Shown piece after piece: positions 47,157-58,899 of a stretch of DNA of 64,000 nt. Position 1 is the stretch's first letter. Every line of letters starts with the position of its first letter. The stretch is taken from assembly GCA_039720395.1 (NCBI GenBank), contig CM077826.1:27980430-28044429 (forward strand), given 5' to 3'. This DNA comes from Liquidambar formosana. Lineage: Eukaryota > Streptophyta > Magnoliopsida > Saxifragales > Altingiaceae. Under the pieces are notes generated by a model. That model was not told where the DNA came from, made no database searches, and saw only the letters and a program-made list of their open reading frames with translations. The position numbers and the translations under genes were made by a program.

Positions 47157-49430
47157 AATGTCTGAAGCGAAATTCAGGGATCTCCCAGCTTTAATTGGAT
47201 TGTTCGACATTTCTACAAAGGCCATGACAGCTTTATTTGGGTGTGTTGATGTGGTATTTATCATTCATGGTCTTGTTGAAGTAGTCCACTGTCCTCAAGG
47301 TAGAGCTCTGTCCCCTACAAGATGATGGGGATTGGAGCAGGGAGTCTTTGTGTTCTCATGCTACAGAGCTTGCCCTTGATCTGAATTATCGCATTTAACA
47401 GCAACCAATCAAGGGGGCCCAAAGAAAAGAATGCCCCTGCTTGGTTGCACTGTTGTACGTTTAGCATACAAGTTAGTAGTCTCACTGCATATCTTCAGCA
47501 TTTTCTGTAGTTTACAACCAATGAGAGGAAATTTTAGAACATTTTTGCAGGAATAATCTGTGTAGCTTGGTAGGGCGGTAAATCACATCAGTAGTTCCTG
47601 TGTATGTATTTTTTACATTAAGAATTGATTGGAATCTTAATTTTAACAACACATCATTACCAATTGATAATTCATGATGATTTTGATTTGGATAGTTTAG
47701 TTAATTAGTGGTGGGTATCCTATTGGAAGTAATATTCTATTCTTTTGTTGTTTCAAAAGTGGATTCACCTTTGTTTTCTTCTTGGAAATACTAACTGTTC
47801 CCTTAGATCATGATTTTACTGAAGCTTGTCTAGTTGTCTATTGTTGTGCATTATATTCTCGGTGAGTTAATTCTTGGTTATGAAAAGTTACTAACTTACT
47901 ATCTTTAGTTGTTTGGATACCAGAAAGCACCATTATTAGCAGCCTCATTGTAAACCCTAATGACGAGCCTTCTTCTCAACAAAGAAAATGTATTCTTGTT
48001 GTCTCCAATTTCTGGGCCGACTAGGAGGTGAAGCCGTGAAGGGTCCATTGTTGGTTCAACATTGAGCATCAAACTTGTGCTTGTAGCCTTGTTGATTTGT
48101 GAATGGGTGAAAAATTTACTGTGAAGCAATTTCAACCAACTGACCTTCCACTAGCAATAATGATCACTTTATGGTTGAGCACTGTCACATAGGAGTTCGA
48201 TATCTATATTTACATATTCATCTCTCCATGAACAGAATTTTACTTCTAGATTAACTCTTTATATGATAACATGGCATAGGTTTTGTACATGCTAGCCTAA
48301 GTTAAAAGGTCCAAAGTTACTCTATAATTATTCTTTGCAGCCTTAATTTTCTTCCTTCATTTTGCGCCTTTTTTTTCCTTCACAAACAAACTACATACTT
48401 CCATTGAAGATGCTATTTTTCCTGCCAAAAATCTATTGTAGTTCCAATATTGTCCTGAAATCTTGGGTTACTGTGCATATGCTGAGAAACTATTCATCAG
48501 GATGCCTTTGAACAGTTGGTGCTGGAAAAACTGTTTACTTAATTTGCCTTCATGTTACCGTTATGCATGATTAGTAATCATTTTCTTCCTGGGTTATTGA
48601 TGCAGGAGCTTTTCCACACTAGGGTGGGGCAGCTCAGTGTGGGACTTGTTCAGGTGGGGTGATCCATGGGTGGGACCCATTAAGAAGTCACAGCCAAGTT
48701 GCCTGAGCTATGGATAAAAGGATTTGATTTCACGCTTCCTTTAAGTGGTGGCTTGTGGGGAGTATTGATTAAGGCCTTGCATCAGTTACTGATTTATGAA
48801 GTTGCTTCCATCACCTTGAAAATATTCTCTTGGAATTTGAGGGTGTGATGTCATTGTTATCCTATGTAGACATGGCAAATTTTGAGAATAATTAGGACAC
48901 AAACAATGCAAGGATGCGTAATTACTTGATCAATATTTTTGTATATATTTATGTTTATACCAAAAAAAAATGATCATTTAACATCAAATATTTATATTAT
49001 TGTAATTAGTAAGCATTTGTGAAATTCATTATTTATTAAATTAATATGTAAGATAGAAGGTGAAGACAATTAGACATGCAAAAATGCAAGCGACTAATGT
49101 ATCAATTTAAATTTACAAACACTAAAATATTTACCAAAATGTATTGAGATTCAAAATAAAATAAGAGAAAAAACATTTAATTATGACTCTTGAAGAAGCA
49201 ATACACCCATTTTCTATATAAAGTAAACCCTATGTGTTGAATGTTATGAGTTGTGTCTTTCTTAATATTGCTTTAAACTGGAGGGTATTTTTCTATTTTT
49301 ACTTAGAGGGTGATATAAATAATAATTTACAACAGAGGACCATACTTTTTGAATTTCTCTTTTCTTCCCTAGTTCTCTTCTTCTCTTCATTCTTCTTCTT
49401 CCTTCTTTATCTCTTAATCTAGAGACAAAA
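47157..49430. other. 3' flank of the ADA1-like gene, unassigned
   Basis: The 3' UTR probably occupies the first few hundred bases. Short frames here (for example 47905-48135, minus) show no domain. A G-rich patch at 48605-48680 (GGGTGGGGCAGCTCAG, CAGGTGGGGTGATCC) stands out but was not identified. Confidence 0.45.
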
Positions 49431-49436
49431 TCAACT

Positions 49437-50352
49437 TGGAATCAGAGCAATGAATGATCCATAGATGTCGCATGCAAAAATCAGAGTCAGAACACCCTTG
49501 CCGACGTTTTCACGTCAATAAGAGGCCTTGAAATTTCACCAACTTGTTGAACAAGAATGTATGAATGTATCATGGGTCTTTTAGTTGGTCTTAATGTTTA
49601 GTATGATTAGGAGCATATTCAAAATTTTAGGAGAGGAGCCCCTTTACTTGTGGTTGTTTATGAAATTATGCCTATATTTAGGGTGAAGAGAGTAGAATGG
49701 GTGTGATGATTCACACTATTGCATAGGAAAAATCAACTATGGCTTCTGTGTGTCAGAGAGACAGTAGAGGGGGTTTGAAGAGTCGGGACTCAGGATGGAG
49801 GTAGGTAGAATGACTACACTTGATGAGGAAAAGTTTTTTTGTGATTACTACAATAAGCCACAACATACTAGAGAGACCGACACATGAGGGGGAGTGTTGG
49901 AAAAATACCACATCCCACATCGATTAATTATAAAATTTGACATAGCTTCATATACTTGTTTGGGGCCTCCACTTAATAGCTTAGGCTTTTAGGTTGGAAA
50001 CTTAACACATGGCGCTAATTGTTGTGAGCTTTTGTGAGTGATAAAAACATTTTGTATTTATGTCACAGTTTCTGTGTATTACCCTCCTCTTCCTCTTAAA
50101 TTGCTATGTTTTTCTTGGGATTTCACAAGGTGTTAAGGTGATTACGGAATTTAGACAGGGATCTAAAGTAAAGGAGCTATATGCCTGTCTCACAGTTATC
50201 TTAATCGTTGTCAAACCTCTCTTCTTCTCTTGTGTCAGCAGCACGAGTGCTTCAACACACACTGTGTGGTTCATTCTCTGCTCAGATCATTTTAGTTTAT
50301 TACCAGGTATGTTTAGAAATTTATTCTCTTTCCGCATTAATTTAAAAATATC

Positions 50353-50385
<33 letters not shown>
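49437..50385 (+). mobile_element. Copia-like retrotransposon remnant
   Basis: TGGAATCAGAGC at 49437-49448 resembles the usual initiator-Met tRNA primer site TGGTATCAGAGC. Near 49840 a CDYYNKPQHTRET frame resembles a copia gag zinc knuckle. GAGGGGGAG at 49886-49894 is a polypurine tract, followed by TGTTGGAAAAATACC and CCCACATCGATTAA, typical of copia 3' LTR starts. A matching 5' LTR was not found and the gag-pol region is nearly all missing. Confidence 0.55.
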
Positions 50386-50388
<3 letters not shown>

Positions 50389-50771
50389 AATGACCTTAAG
50401 AAGAATAGATTAATTAACGTAAATTAAACATGATTTAATATTATTAATAATAATCCATACTTAGATAATGGAATAAGGAAAGGGTTGAGAAAAGACATTT
50501 TTCCATAAGCTAAAAAATTATAGTATGCTAATTTGAATTAATTAGAGGAATTAGTGGGAAAATCTTATAAAAATGAAAGATTATGGTGAGGGGTTATGTG
50601 GCAGCCCTATAATTGTGCTAGCATTATATTTGTGATGTGGCAAAAATGTGATCAAGGAGGTGGGCGATCAAGCATGAGGTGTCTTATTTACAAAGAATGG
50701 AGCTTAACCATTTTTGCATGACAAAAATAGGTGTCAAGCTTGCAAAAGTTTTCTCTCATACATCCCAAAGC

Positions 50772-50780
50772 TATAAATAG
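50772..50780 (+). promoter_or_regulatory. TATA box of LTR E
   Basis: TATAAATAG is followed by a purine-rich leader (GAGAGAAAAAGGGAGG). Confidence 0.5.
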
Positions 50781-51424
50781 GCGTGAAGTCTCCAGAGAAT
50801 GGAGTTTGCTGGAAAAGTGAGAGAAAAAGGGAGGAAAAGGAAAAGAAAATAGAGAGAGATTTTAGAGAGAGAAAGAGGAAAATATAAGGGAAATTGGGAA
50901 ATCTGAAATTTGAAGCTTCTAACGGGAGCATTTGGTAAGAACTTCCTTTTATAATTATGTGATGATAGTAATGAATGTCAATTTGAATTTTAATTAATGT
51001 ACGGATGGAGATTGAGAAGCTTAGAAGATCATTCATGGCTTCCTGAAATTTGAGAAATTGATATTTCATTGCTTAGTTAAAACTAAAGCCTGAAATTTTG
51101 ATTGTAGATAATCCCCGGTGGAAAGAGAATGTTGGTGAAATTTGGTGATGAAATTCTTTGTAGTTTGAGAGAAATAATTCAAATACCGAAAAATGTATTT
51201 TGATAATAACTTTTTATATATTCAGAATTTCATGGGTTTAGTATTTTTAATAAATACTAGACTTCGTAAACTTTCCGTGGACATATGATATGTTGAATTT
51301 GGTTATGATTTAGATTTTATGTGATTTTCTAAAGTTTCCAGAATTTTTTATTGAAAAGGGGGAAAATTCTGCAAAAGCAGCAGGAAATTGTGAGAATAGG
51401 AGGAAGAAGAAGGGGAAGATGATC

Positions 51425-51461
51425 TGGTGTAGCAGGGTGCATACACCCTCGACGCACCAGC
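51425..51461. other. Inverted-repeat cassette in LTR E
   Basis: CTGGTG pairs with CACCAG, with an inner AGGGTG / CACCCT stem (51433-51450). It is GC-rich in AT-rich context like those of LTRs A-D, but lies downstream of the TATA box. Confidence 0.6.
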
Positions 51462-53002
51462 ATGATTTGAAGGTGTAAATGAGACTCTTTGGATGCCAAA
51501 TTTTTTATAAAAAAAAATCATAGAAGAAAATAATAAAAATTCCTAAGGGGTCATTTTTCTGTTTGGAAGCAGAGAAAGTATATTTTTAAAGATGGGCTAT
51601 TTTTGAGTTTTTATTCCCATAACTAACCTTGAAGGCTTATAAAACTTTCATTTTAAATCAGATTTCGATGAAACTTGAGCCATTGTTCTCCTATTAAAGG
51701 GTATTATTTTCTGGAAAATTTTTATGAAATTTCTTTAAGATCAAAATTTTCCAGTGTTTGAGCCAGAAGATTATTTTACCTCTAGTCTTGAAATGGACCC
51801 TAACGAACTCTGATTTTGAATCCATTTGAACCTGATTTTCAATGGGAATGTGAAGAGTTTACAAATAAGTTGTGGAATTTGTAGAGATCATTTTTGAACA
51901 CCTTGAGTTATGACCTATCTTTCTAGGGTTATTTAAATATGGATTCTTGAAACGTTGTTGTTGAGATTTAAAATTGTTTATCATTATAAACACTGTTGAA
52001 TTTGGTTGAGATAACTTCAAATGAGTTTTTTTTAGTGCGAGCATGTATATATGAATGAGTTTAAGATATTTATGTATGACATGAGGTTTCATGATGCATC
52101 ATTGTGCCACATGTATATTGTTGAATTTATTTCTATTGATTGAAATAGATTAAAATGTTGATGATGACGATGGGAGACAGCTAGGATTGAGTGTATCCTA
52201 TAGTTAGTGCACTAATATATAGACTCATTGAGCAAGTAAGCTATGATCTGTATACACATATTGCAAGGAGGCATATGTGTTGTGGCTGAATGGTAGAACA
52301 CATTTGGCATGAGGCCTATGTGTATCATTTTGAATTATGTTTTTGCAGGTTGTGAGTTATAACATTGACTCAGGTATGAGATATTATGTGAAATTATCAG
52401 TTATGTGCCACGATGTTTTAGCATAAGACATGCATTTTTGGATTGATGAAATTGATATAATTTCAAATGAAATTACAAATTATTTTGTAGTTTCTTGCTA
52501 AGCTAGATAGCTTATATTGTTGTGATCAAAAGAAGTATTAATTGCATGAGACATGTATATGTATAGATTTGATTTGCTGAGAAAATTATTGTGCGTATAA
52601 GATGACTATAAAAGTATTGAAATGAAGAGAATTGATTCATTGATAATAGAAGGAATTTTCTTACTAAGCAAGATTGCTTATATGTTATTTAAATAACATT
52701 TCGGGATAAGGAAAAGATGATCTGATAGCAAGGCAAGGAAATTTTGTGGAGTTAAGCAGAATGCTTAATTTAGTGTTTTGTTACACATTTTTGGTTATGG
52801 GAAAACGTTGTATCATAATTATTAAGATATAGCAATGAGACTTGTATCTGAAAGAAAGAAAAAGAGAAGAGAAAACCATGTAAGTTCTAGTAATATTACT
52901 AGAAGCAAGTAAGCAACTTTTGATATAGAGGTTATTATGCTACCTACAAAAGGAAGACGTGATAGAATTTTTGGGGTCGTGACAATATGTGTGTGTGTTA
53001 TG

Positions 53003-53057
53003 TTTTTTTTTTTTTTTTTTTTTTTTTGTTTGTGGTGGGGGGGGGGGGGGGGGGGGG
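53003..53057 (+). repeat. T25 followed by G21 homopolymers
   Basis: 25 T (53003-53027) are followed by GTTTGTGGT and 21 G (53037-53057). It directly follows a TG microsatellite at the right edge of LTR E. Confidence 0.85.
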
Positions 53058-53690
53058 ATTTTTTTACTTAGTGGCTGAGCAGACAGATGCAAACAAATTT
53101 AACATTATGTTGAGAAATAGCAGTTGAGCATAAAATGAATTTGATATCTGTTCGCTTAATTTGCCGAATTTCTTTCTCTAAGACATAAGACAAAATTTAA
53201 CACAAAACACTCTCAAATTGTAACTTTTAGTTTAATACTACCATATGTAAGAAATAAATCAAGGTTTTAACTTTTAAATGTTATTGGTGTCCAATGGATG
53301 ACACCCCCTAGTATTGGATATAATGTTACTATTGTTGATTGACAGAAATCCTAAATTTTTTTGAAACATTAGGGAAGATATTAAAATCTAGTATTTGTTC
53401 TTAGGAATGGAGGTGCAAGTGCGCAACCTATGTTTTTTTTTTTTTTTTTTTTTTTTTCATTGCTTTTCTGCACTACTATCTCTCCTCTTCATTTTTCCTT
53501 TTGTTTTATAATTCTATGTGGAGATTTTTTGGCATCTATTTGGTTCTTTGTACATATCCCATCTTTTTATGTTTTAAGTTTAAGACAATATCTGAAAAGG
53601 ACTCTCTTAAAGATATGAGCTATTGGTGAGTGTGGAAACTTGCCCTCTCTTGAATTAGGAGTTGTTAGAGGGTGCCGTATTCTATTTTCT
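53058..53690. other. Unassigned AT-rich DNA
   Basis: No gene was recognised. A T26 run at 53432-53457 suggests an old poly(A) tail on the minus strand. Confidence 0.45.
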
Positions 53691-53699
53691 TCTTAAAGG

Positions 53700-54990
53700 T
53701 AATAAAGCTGCTGTTATTTTTATTTTTATTTTAAACATACCCCAAGTTGGTTTCTGAAAAACTTTATTAAGAAACAAAAAGAATCCAAAGAAAGAAGGCA
53801 GAGTGATCCTTCTACAAAAAACCAAGAATATACAGCCGCGAGACAAAACAAAACACAGGCTAAAAAACACCAAGAGGCAGCCTCAAGGAGGAATAAAGGC
53901 ACTTTATATGGCTGTAAGAGCTAGCAACCCACTTAGCAAGTTCATCTGCAGTCCTATTAGCTGATTGAGCCACCCAATTTACCTGAACTTCTAAGAGCAC
54001 AGTTAAGTCCAAAATTTCTCCATATAGTCTAGTAAACCTCCAAGCACCCAAGCTTCTAGATCTCACCCTTCTGATAACAATGGATGAGTCACCATCCACA
54101 ATCAGATTAGTCAATCTAAGTCTAGATGCTTTTCTTGCCCCTTCTAAAAGAGCCAATAGCTTCGTTTCTAAGGCAATCTCTTCTCTCCCATAGGTATGGG
54201 AAACTCATAATATGAAGTATGGATACTTCAAAACCCCCAACGAATCCGTATCGGATACGATATGCCTAGGATACTCCCCGATATGTATTTGATACTCTCC
54301 CAACGTATCGGAATAGTAACAAATAATGCCACATCATCGGATACTCTTCAGATACACAAGGGATACATTTGGGATTCGTTTAGAGTTAGTTTACAATTAT
54401 TTTTTAAATAAAAGGGGGTTTAAATGTAAATTTTTAAAAAACACAATACTATACTTTGATCGAAACAATAAACCCATTTTAGTTCTCTCATTTGTGTTCT
54501 TTTTCCGCTTTCTTTCTCTCTTGGAGTAACCATTGTAGAGTAATAGAGCTAAATTTTTATTTTGTAATGCGGATGTCATTGTAGTTTTTTATTTTATTTT
54601 AATTATATGAATGATGAACATGGTTAATGCTTATGGATGTGTGCTTTGAAAGGGATGTGTGCTTTGAACATTTCTTCTTGCATATTAATTGATTTTGTAG
54701 ATGTTTTGAACTTTTTTAATGTTTACCATTAATGTTATAAATCAAATATTAATATTAATATATTTAGTTATTAAGGTATCCCCGCCATATCGTATCCTAC
54801 ATTCTTTAAGGATTGCTGAATCGGCGTATCTGAATCGTATCGTATCCGTATCCAGTTTCCGTATCCGTATCCGTATCCGTGTTTCATTGCAGTCATAAAT
54901 GATCTCCCCTTCAGATCTTTAGACATATCCTCGCCAATACCCATTTGACCTCACCAAGAGAGCATCCATCGAACTAAATTTGCCAAAGCC
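53700..54990 (-). pseudogene. LINE C-terminal RNase H domain, split by a MITE
   Basis: The minus-strand frame 54156-53860 extends upstream to about 54190 and encodes REEIALETKLLALLEGARKA, LIVDGDSSIVI and NRTADELAKWV, the C-terminal part of a plant LINE-type RNase H. The N-terminal part (PPNGFGKF, then EGEIIYD) continues on the other side of the MITE, at about 54990-54893. It has frameshifts. The end near 53700-53760 carries an AATAAAG-type tail. No RT is attached. Confidence 0.78.
54193..54891. mobile_element. MITE with GTATCCG tandem repeats
   Basis: It interrupts the RNase H relic, and homology resumes on both sides. The left end has GTATGGGAAACTC and ATGGATAC. The right end, on the other strand, has CAATGAAACACGGATACGG. 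Both subterminal zones are rich in CGTATCC/GGATACG units, in the same style as the CGATAT units of the hAT MITE. A target duplication is unclear (CCCATA versus GTCATA), so the hAT assignment is tentative. Confidence 0.65.
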
Positions 54991-55029
54991 ATTTGGAGGT
55001 GTAATCCATAAGGGCTTGACTTAGATTTA

Positions 55030-55740
55030 AGCTGTGGGAGGAATTACTTGGTTTATATGGGTTGTGTTGCCTTTGTGTTTGGGTAGAGATTTTAATGTTA
55101 TTAGGTTGGCTTTGGAGAATCTCAATGGTTCTAGAATTACTCAAAGTATGAGGTATTTTCATGGTTTTATTAGAGATTTTAATTTAAGGGATCCCCCATT
55201 GTCTGATTTAAGATTTACATGGTCTAATTGTCAAGAGAATTTGTTGTGTTGCAGACTTGATAGGTTCATTTTTTCAATGGATTGTGAGGGTTTATTCCCT
55301 AATGATAGGCAAGATTCTTTATCTAGAACAGTTTTGGATCATTGTTCTCTATTACGAGAGAGTTGTCCTTATAAATGGGGTCTTGTACCTTTTGATTTGA
55401 AAATATGTGGTTAGTGCATCATCTTTTTAGGTCTTCTTTTGAAAAGTGGAGGGATATTTTTGTCTTTGGTTGGGAGGGTTTTAAGTCTACGAGGCGACTT
55501 AAGTTGATAAAAGGTAAGATCAAGGAGTGGAGTAAGGTTGTTTTTGGTAATTTGAGGGAGGAGAAAGTCTCAATATTGAAAAGATTTGGGGAGTTGGATG
55601 AGCTGGAACAGAATGATGCCTTACATGATTCGCTTATAATGGAGATAAGTAATTAAGATATAAGTTGGGAAGAAGTGGTTTTTAGAGAGGATCATTGTCC
55701 TCTATTGCGACAGATTTATCCTTTTATGATGTGCACCATG
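55030..55740 (+). pseudogene. LINE endonuclease fragment
   Basis: 55034-55414 encodes GRDFNVIRLALE, LRDPPLSDLRFTWSN, CRLDRFIFS and LDHCSLL, the L1 endonuclease motifs. After a frameshift near 55400, 55405-55656 continues with FEKWRDIF and IKGKIKEWSKVVFGNL, the linker before RT. It stops near 55740 with no RT. Loss of the 3' part is unusual for LINE insertion and implies later deletion. Confidence 0.85.
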
Positions 55741-56561
55741 CACACATGACATCATCTGTTGATGCAGTAGCTTGCACATGGTATGAACATTCTAACCACA
55801 TAGCGTGGATTGATTAAAATTGTGAGAAACTCAGTTTTATAATGCATTCACATTTTATTTAGTTGTATGAATTTCTCTATAAATAGTATGTTTGGATAAT
55901 GTAGCAGATAATTCATCTTGTCTTCTTTTTTGTTATAAAAACTCTCCAGTTGGATGATTACTATGCCTTCTTATTTGGAAACATTTTAAATTACAGAATA
56001 CAGAATATTGCTTGGAGGTAGTCTTTTCAACAATTATGAAGGTTTGTCTCTCTCCTAAGTTATAACTGGAAGACTTTGTTATGGATGACAAAAGGCTTTG
56101 CTTTATTACTCCTTGAGTTCAATTGTAACTTGCCTTATACTTCATGTGTAAGTAATATCATCTAATTCCATATGAGTGTACAGTCCTATGTAATTAATAC
56201 ACGACATACCACAGTTCAAAATTATGCCAATGATAGGTTTATACATGGTTGGGGACTTGGTGCTCGTAGGAATTGATACATTTGAAAGCGGGCTTCATTA
56301 TAGAAAATGTGACATAAACATTGGAAGTGACCTTGGTCTGAATTCTAATCCATTTAGTTTCATGACCTAAAGTGCACACAAGTGTCTTTAACATGGGTTA
56401 TGACCTTAGGGTTAAGTTTACCAGGAGTTCTTCAGTTCATGAAAAATTCACCATGGACATATCTATACTAATATAATAAGGCGTGAATTGTCAATTACAA
56501 CTTCCTAGGTGCTAGCACCTATTCCTTAATTCTACTTGATTAAAAAAAGGAATAAAAATTA
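55741..56561. other. Unassigned AT-rich DNA
   Basis: No coding or element signal was recognised between the LINE fragment and the TRIM. Confidence 0.45.
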
Positions 56562-56566
56562 AAGGA

Positions 56567-56854
56567 TTTTAGAACACCACTTAACCCCAAAAGCTTAAGA
56601 TGTTGAGGATGGGCCAACAAGGTATATGAAGCTAACACTCCTCACGTGCAGCACCTTTCTCTACATGGAGATATGGACAACCACACTATGGATAAAGAAT
56701 TAGACAAATTGTTGGGGGAATAAACAAATGGAGGTAACAAGACTCGAACCCAAGACCTCCTAAAATCAAAGATCCGATACCATGTTAGAACACTACTTAA
56801 CCCCAAAGGCTTTAGCTGTTATGGAATGAGCCAACAATGTATATCAAGCTAACA
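56567..56854 (-). mobile_element. TRIM (miniature LTR retrotransposon), 288 bp
   Basis: Two direct repeats of about 72 bp form the LTRs: 56783-56854 (5' LTR on the minus strand, TGTTAGCTTGATATA to TTCTAACA) and 56567-56637 (3' LTR). Just inside the 5' LTR is TGGTATCGGATC, matching the usual Met-tRNA primer site TGGTATCAGAGC at 10 of 12 bases. Just before the 3' LTR is a purine tract GTGAGGAG. Flanks AAGGA (56562-56566) and AAAGA (56855-56859) are a 5-bp duplication with one change. It encodes no protein and would depend on other retroelements. GGGTTCGAGTC inside resembles a Pol III B box, but no A box was found. Confidence 0.85.
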
Positions 56855-56877
56855 AAAGAGACATAGTATAGGTGTAA

Positions 56878-58550
56878 CGGGTAATGGTATAAGTAACGGT
56901 AATGGTATATGTGTAACGGGACGCAAGTATAAAAGCAATATGCAATAGGGTGTGGTCACTGCAGTCATAATTTTTTTTTTTCCAACATGCCCTAAACTTA
57001 GTAATACCATGTTTTCACCCTAGAATCTTATATACTATTTTTTTTTTTAGGAGTTTTAATGAATTTTATTTTACCTAGCAACCTTTTTAAGTATGGATAA
57101 AGCATTTTATGATGTTTTTAAAGTCGTTTTTGCTTATAATTACTAGTTTTTGCTAGCTTCTGTTCAATACACATGATTATAACAAGTTAACAACAATTAG
57201 AGTTTAACTATTTTACTTAAACATTAACATTTAACCATCTTCAACTGTTTATACTTCATAAATGAACATAAGACACATAATAATTTATAATACTTAGGAG
57301 TCACCACCAAAATGAATTGCATGGTTGATCCTTACCTTGAGAACTATCTCCTTGTTCTCCCCACCCCTGTGGAAAGACATAGCCGAAGATCCCATAGCTA
57401 CTGTCTTCATGTTGTTACTTAGTGTAGTGTATTGATAGAGAAGTGTAATGATTGAATGGAATTCTATAATTACGAGGTTGCTGGATATATGATGATGAAT
57501 AAGTTGGAGTGCTTCTGGTGGGTAATAATCATAGGGTGGATAATTAAGTAGAGGTGGTAGTACAATGGCTGGTAATTTGAACTATCGTAACCACCACGCA
57601 CTATACCATGTGGTGGTCTTCTGATGATTCTTGCTCTGTGCGTCAATTCCTCCTTGATCCTCTCCTACCCCTAATACCACCTACATGACCTGGCTCTAGA
57701 AGCAATTGAGCAGGAGGCTTGGGAACATTGCCAATTTCAAAATGAGGTTGTATTGCTTTTGTTAAGTTCTTGACCTAAAAGCCTAAGCTATTAGCTGGAG
57801 AACACAAATAGGTACATGAAGTCACGTCAGATCCAATATTTGGGCAATGTGAGATGTGGTACTTTTCCAACACCTTCGACGCCATACTCCCCTCGATAAG
57901 GGGATACTGGACAAGGGGCCCTACCACTAGGGTCTCCCCCTTGGGTGCCCCCATCAGTGCCATCACCCTCACTAGGTGGACTCAAGCAACTATCAGCACT
58001 ACCTTGACTTGCTGCTGGACTTGAACTGCCAGATGTTGTTGAGAGGCACGATCAGAGTTCTCATCCTCAGACAAGTCTAGCAACTAGTTATCGTCACGAC
58101 CATCCAATAAAAGGTCTTCTCTTTGTTGTAACCATGGACTCAAGGGATCATCTTCTTCAGAAATATAATCCAAGTTGATAGTATTAAAGCTGGCATCTAT
58201 CTCCACTTGACTTCTCATAGTATGTCTCAACTTGATCTGCATGTTGTAATGTAAAAAAACAAGATTTTGTAGCTTTTTGTACTTCAGCCTGTTCCTTCTG
58301 ATGGTGTGGATTGGCTGAATGTGCTCCAGTTGCACTCACAATTGAATCCACCATTCAGCTAAACATGTTAAATATTTGATAAATTTCAAGTATTTTTCAT
58401 AGCCATACCCTAGTAAATAAATTTATGTCATGGGGCGTGCCCTAACTAAGATTGGTCTGGTGTATAGCAGCTCTTTGAGCCAATGGAGTGTCAAATGTCT
58501 CCACCTAATCCCTATATAACAACATTTGATAGTTTGGAGAGAGACGAGGA
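56878..58550 (-). pseudogene. hAT transposon relic with hATC domain
   Basis: On the minus strand near 58500, DTFDTPLAQRAA resembles the region before hATC. 58335-58084 encodes IHTIRRNRLKYKKLQNLVFL and HYNMQIKLR, matching the end of the hATC domain. A serine- and acid-rich tail follows to about 57775. The terminal region at 56878-56935 holds GTAACGGGTAATGG units, probably the element's subterminal repeats. The other end is not identified. The element is a different hAT family from that at 19056-29431. Confidence 0.7.
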
Positions 58551-58559
58551 AAGTTGTAA

Positions 58560-58899
58560 TCCAAAGTGGTTTTTAGAGTGAAGCTCTGGAACGTAATCGA
58601 GTGAAGAACAATGGAGGAAACTACATGGAGTCCAACAGTCATTATGCATACTTTAAATCTGAATATCTATTAGTTTCATGGGATGGAAAAAGGTCAGATT
58701 TTTAATCTGATCTTTACAACCTTGATTTTTCCCTCTTTAGAAGCTTACGTCTCTTTTATCAGTACTTTTCAAAATTTAAGCTTTTCTTGATCTTTAATCC
58801 CTATCAATCCCTACCATTTAAGTCAGTTTTCAGTTCCCAATACAACTGCCACTACATTTTAGCTTCTCGAATCAAATCAATGAGATATCCTGGGGTTGT
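58560..58899. other. Gap between hAT relic and ADA1 pseudogene
   Basis: No feature was called with confidence. The stretch from about 58730 (CCCTCTTTAGAAGCTTACGTCTC) faintly resembles the ADA1 leader near 45400, so the duplicated segment may begin here. Confidence 0.4.

Larger units (their letters stand above)
50386..52984 (+). mobile_element. Solo LTR 'E', about 2.6 kb, Ty3/gypsy-like
   Basis: It runs from TGTAATGACCTTAAG to GGGGTCGTGACA. A TATA box TATAAATAG is at 50772-50780. The right flank is ATATG followed by (TG)n. The left flank is ATATG (50361-50365) followed by a longer (TG)n that merges with the LTR's own TGTAATG, so the duplication is probably ATATG with later slippage. No internal region is present. 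Open frames inside are not convincing genes. Confidence 0.7.

Noticed and set aside
50060..50413. 117-residue plus-strand frame
   Set aside because: It spans the copia LTR remnant and the TG microsatellite, and shows no domain.
56720..56800. SINE or tRNA-derived gene on the minus strand
   Set aside because: The B-box-like motif sits between two 72-bp direct repeats with primer site and polypurine tract, so a TRIM explains it better. No cloverleaf was seen.
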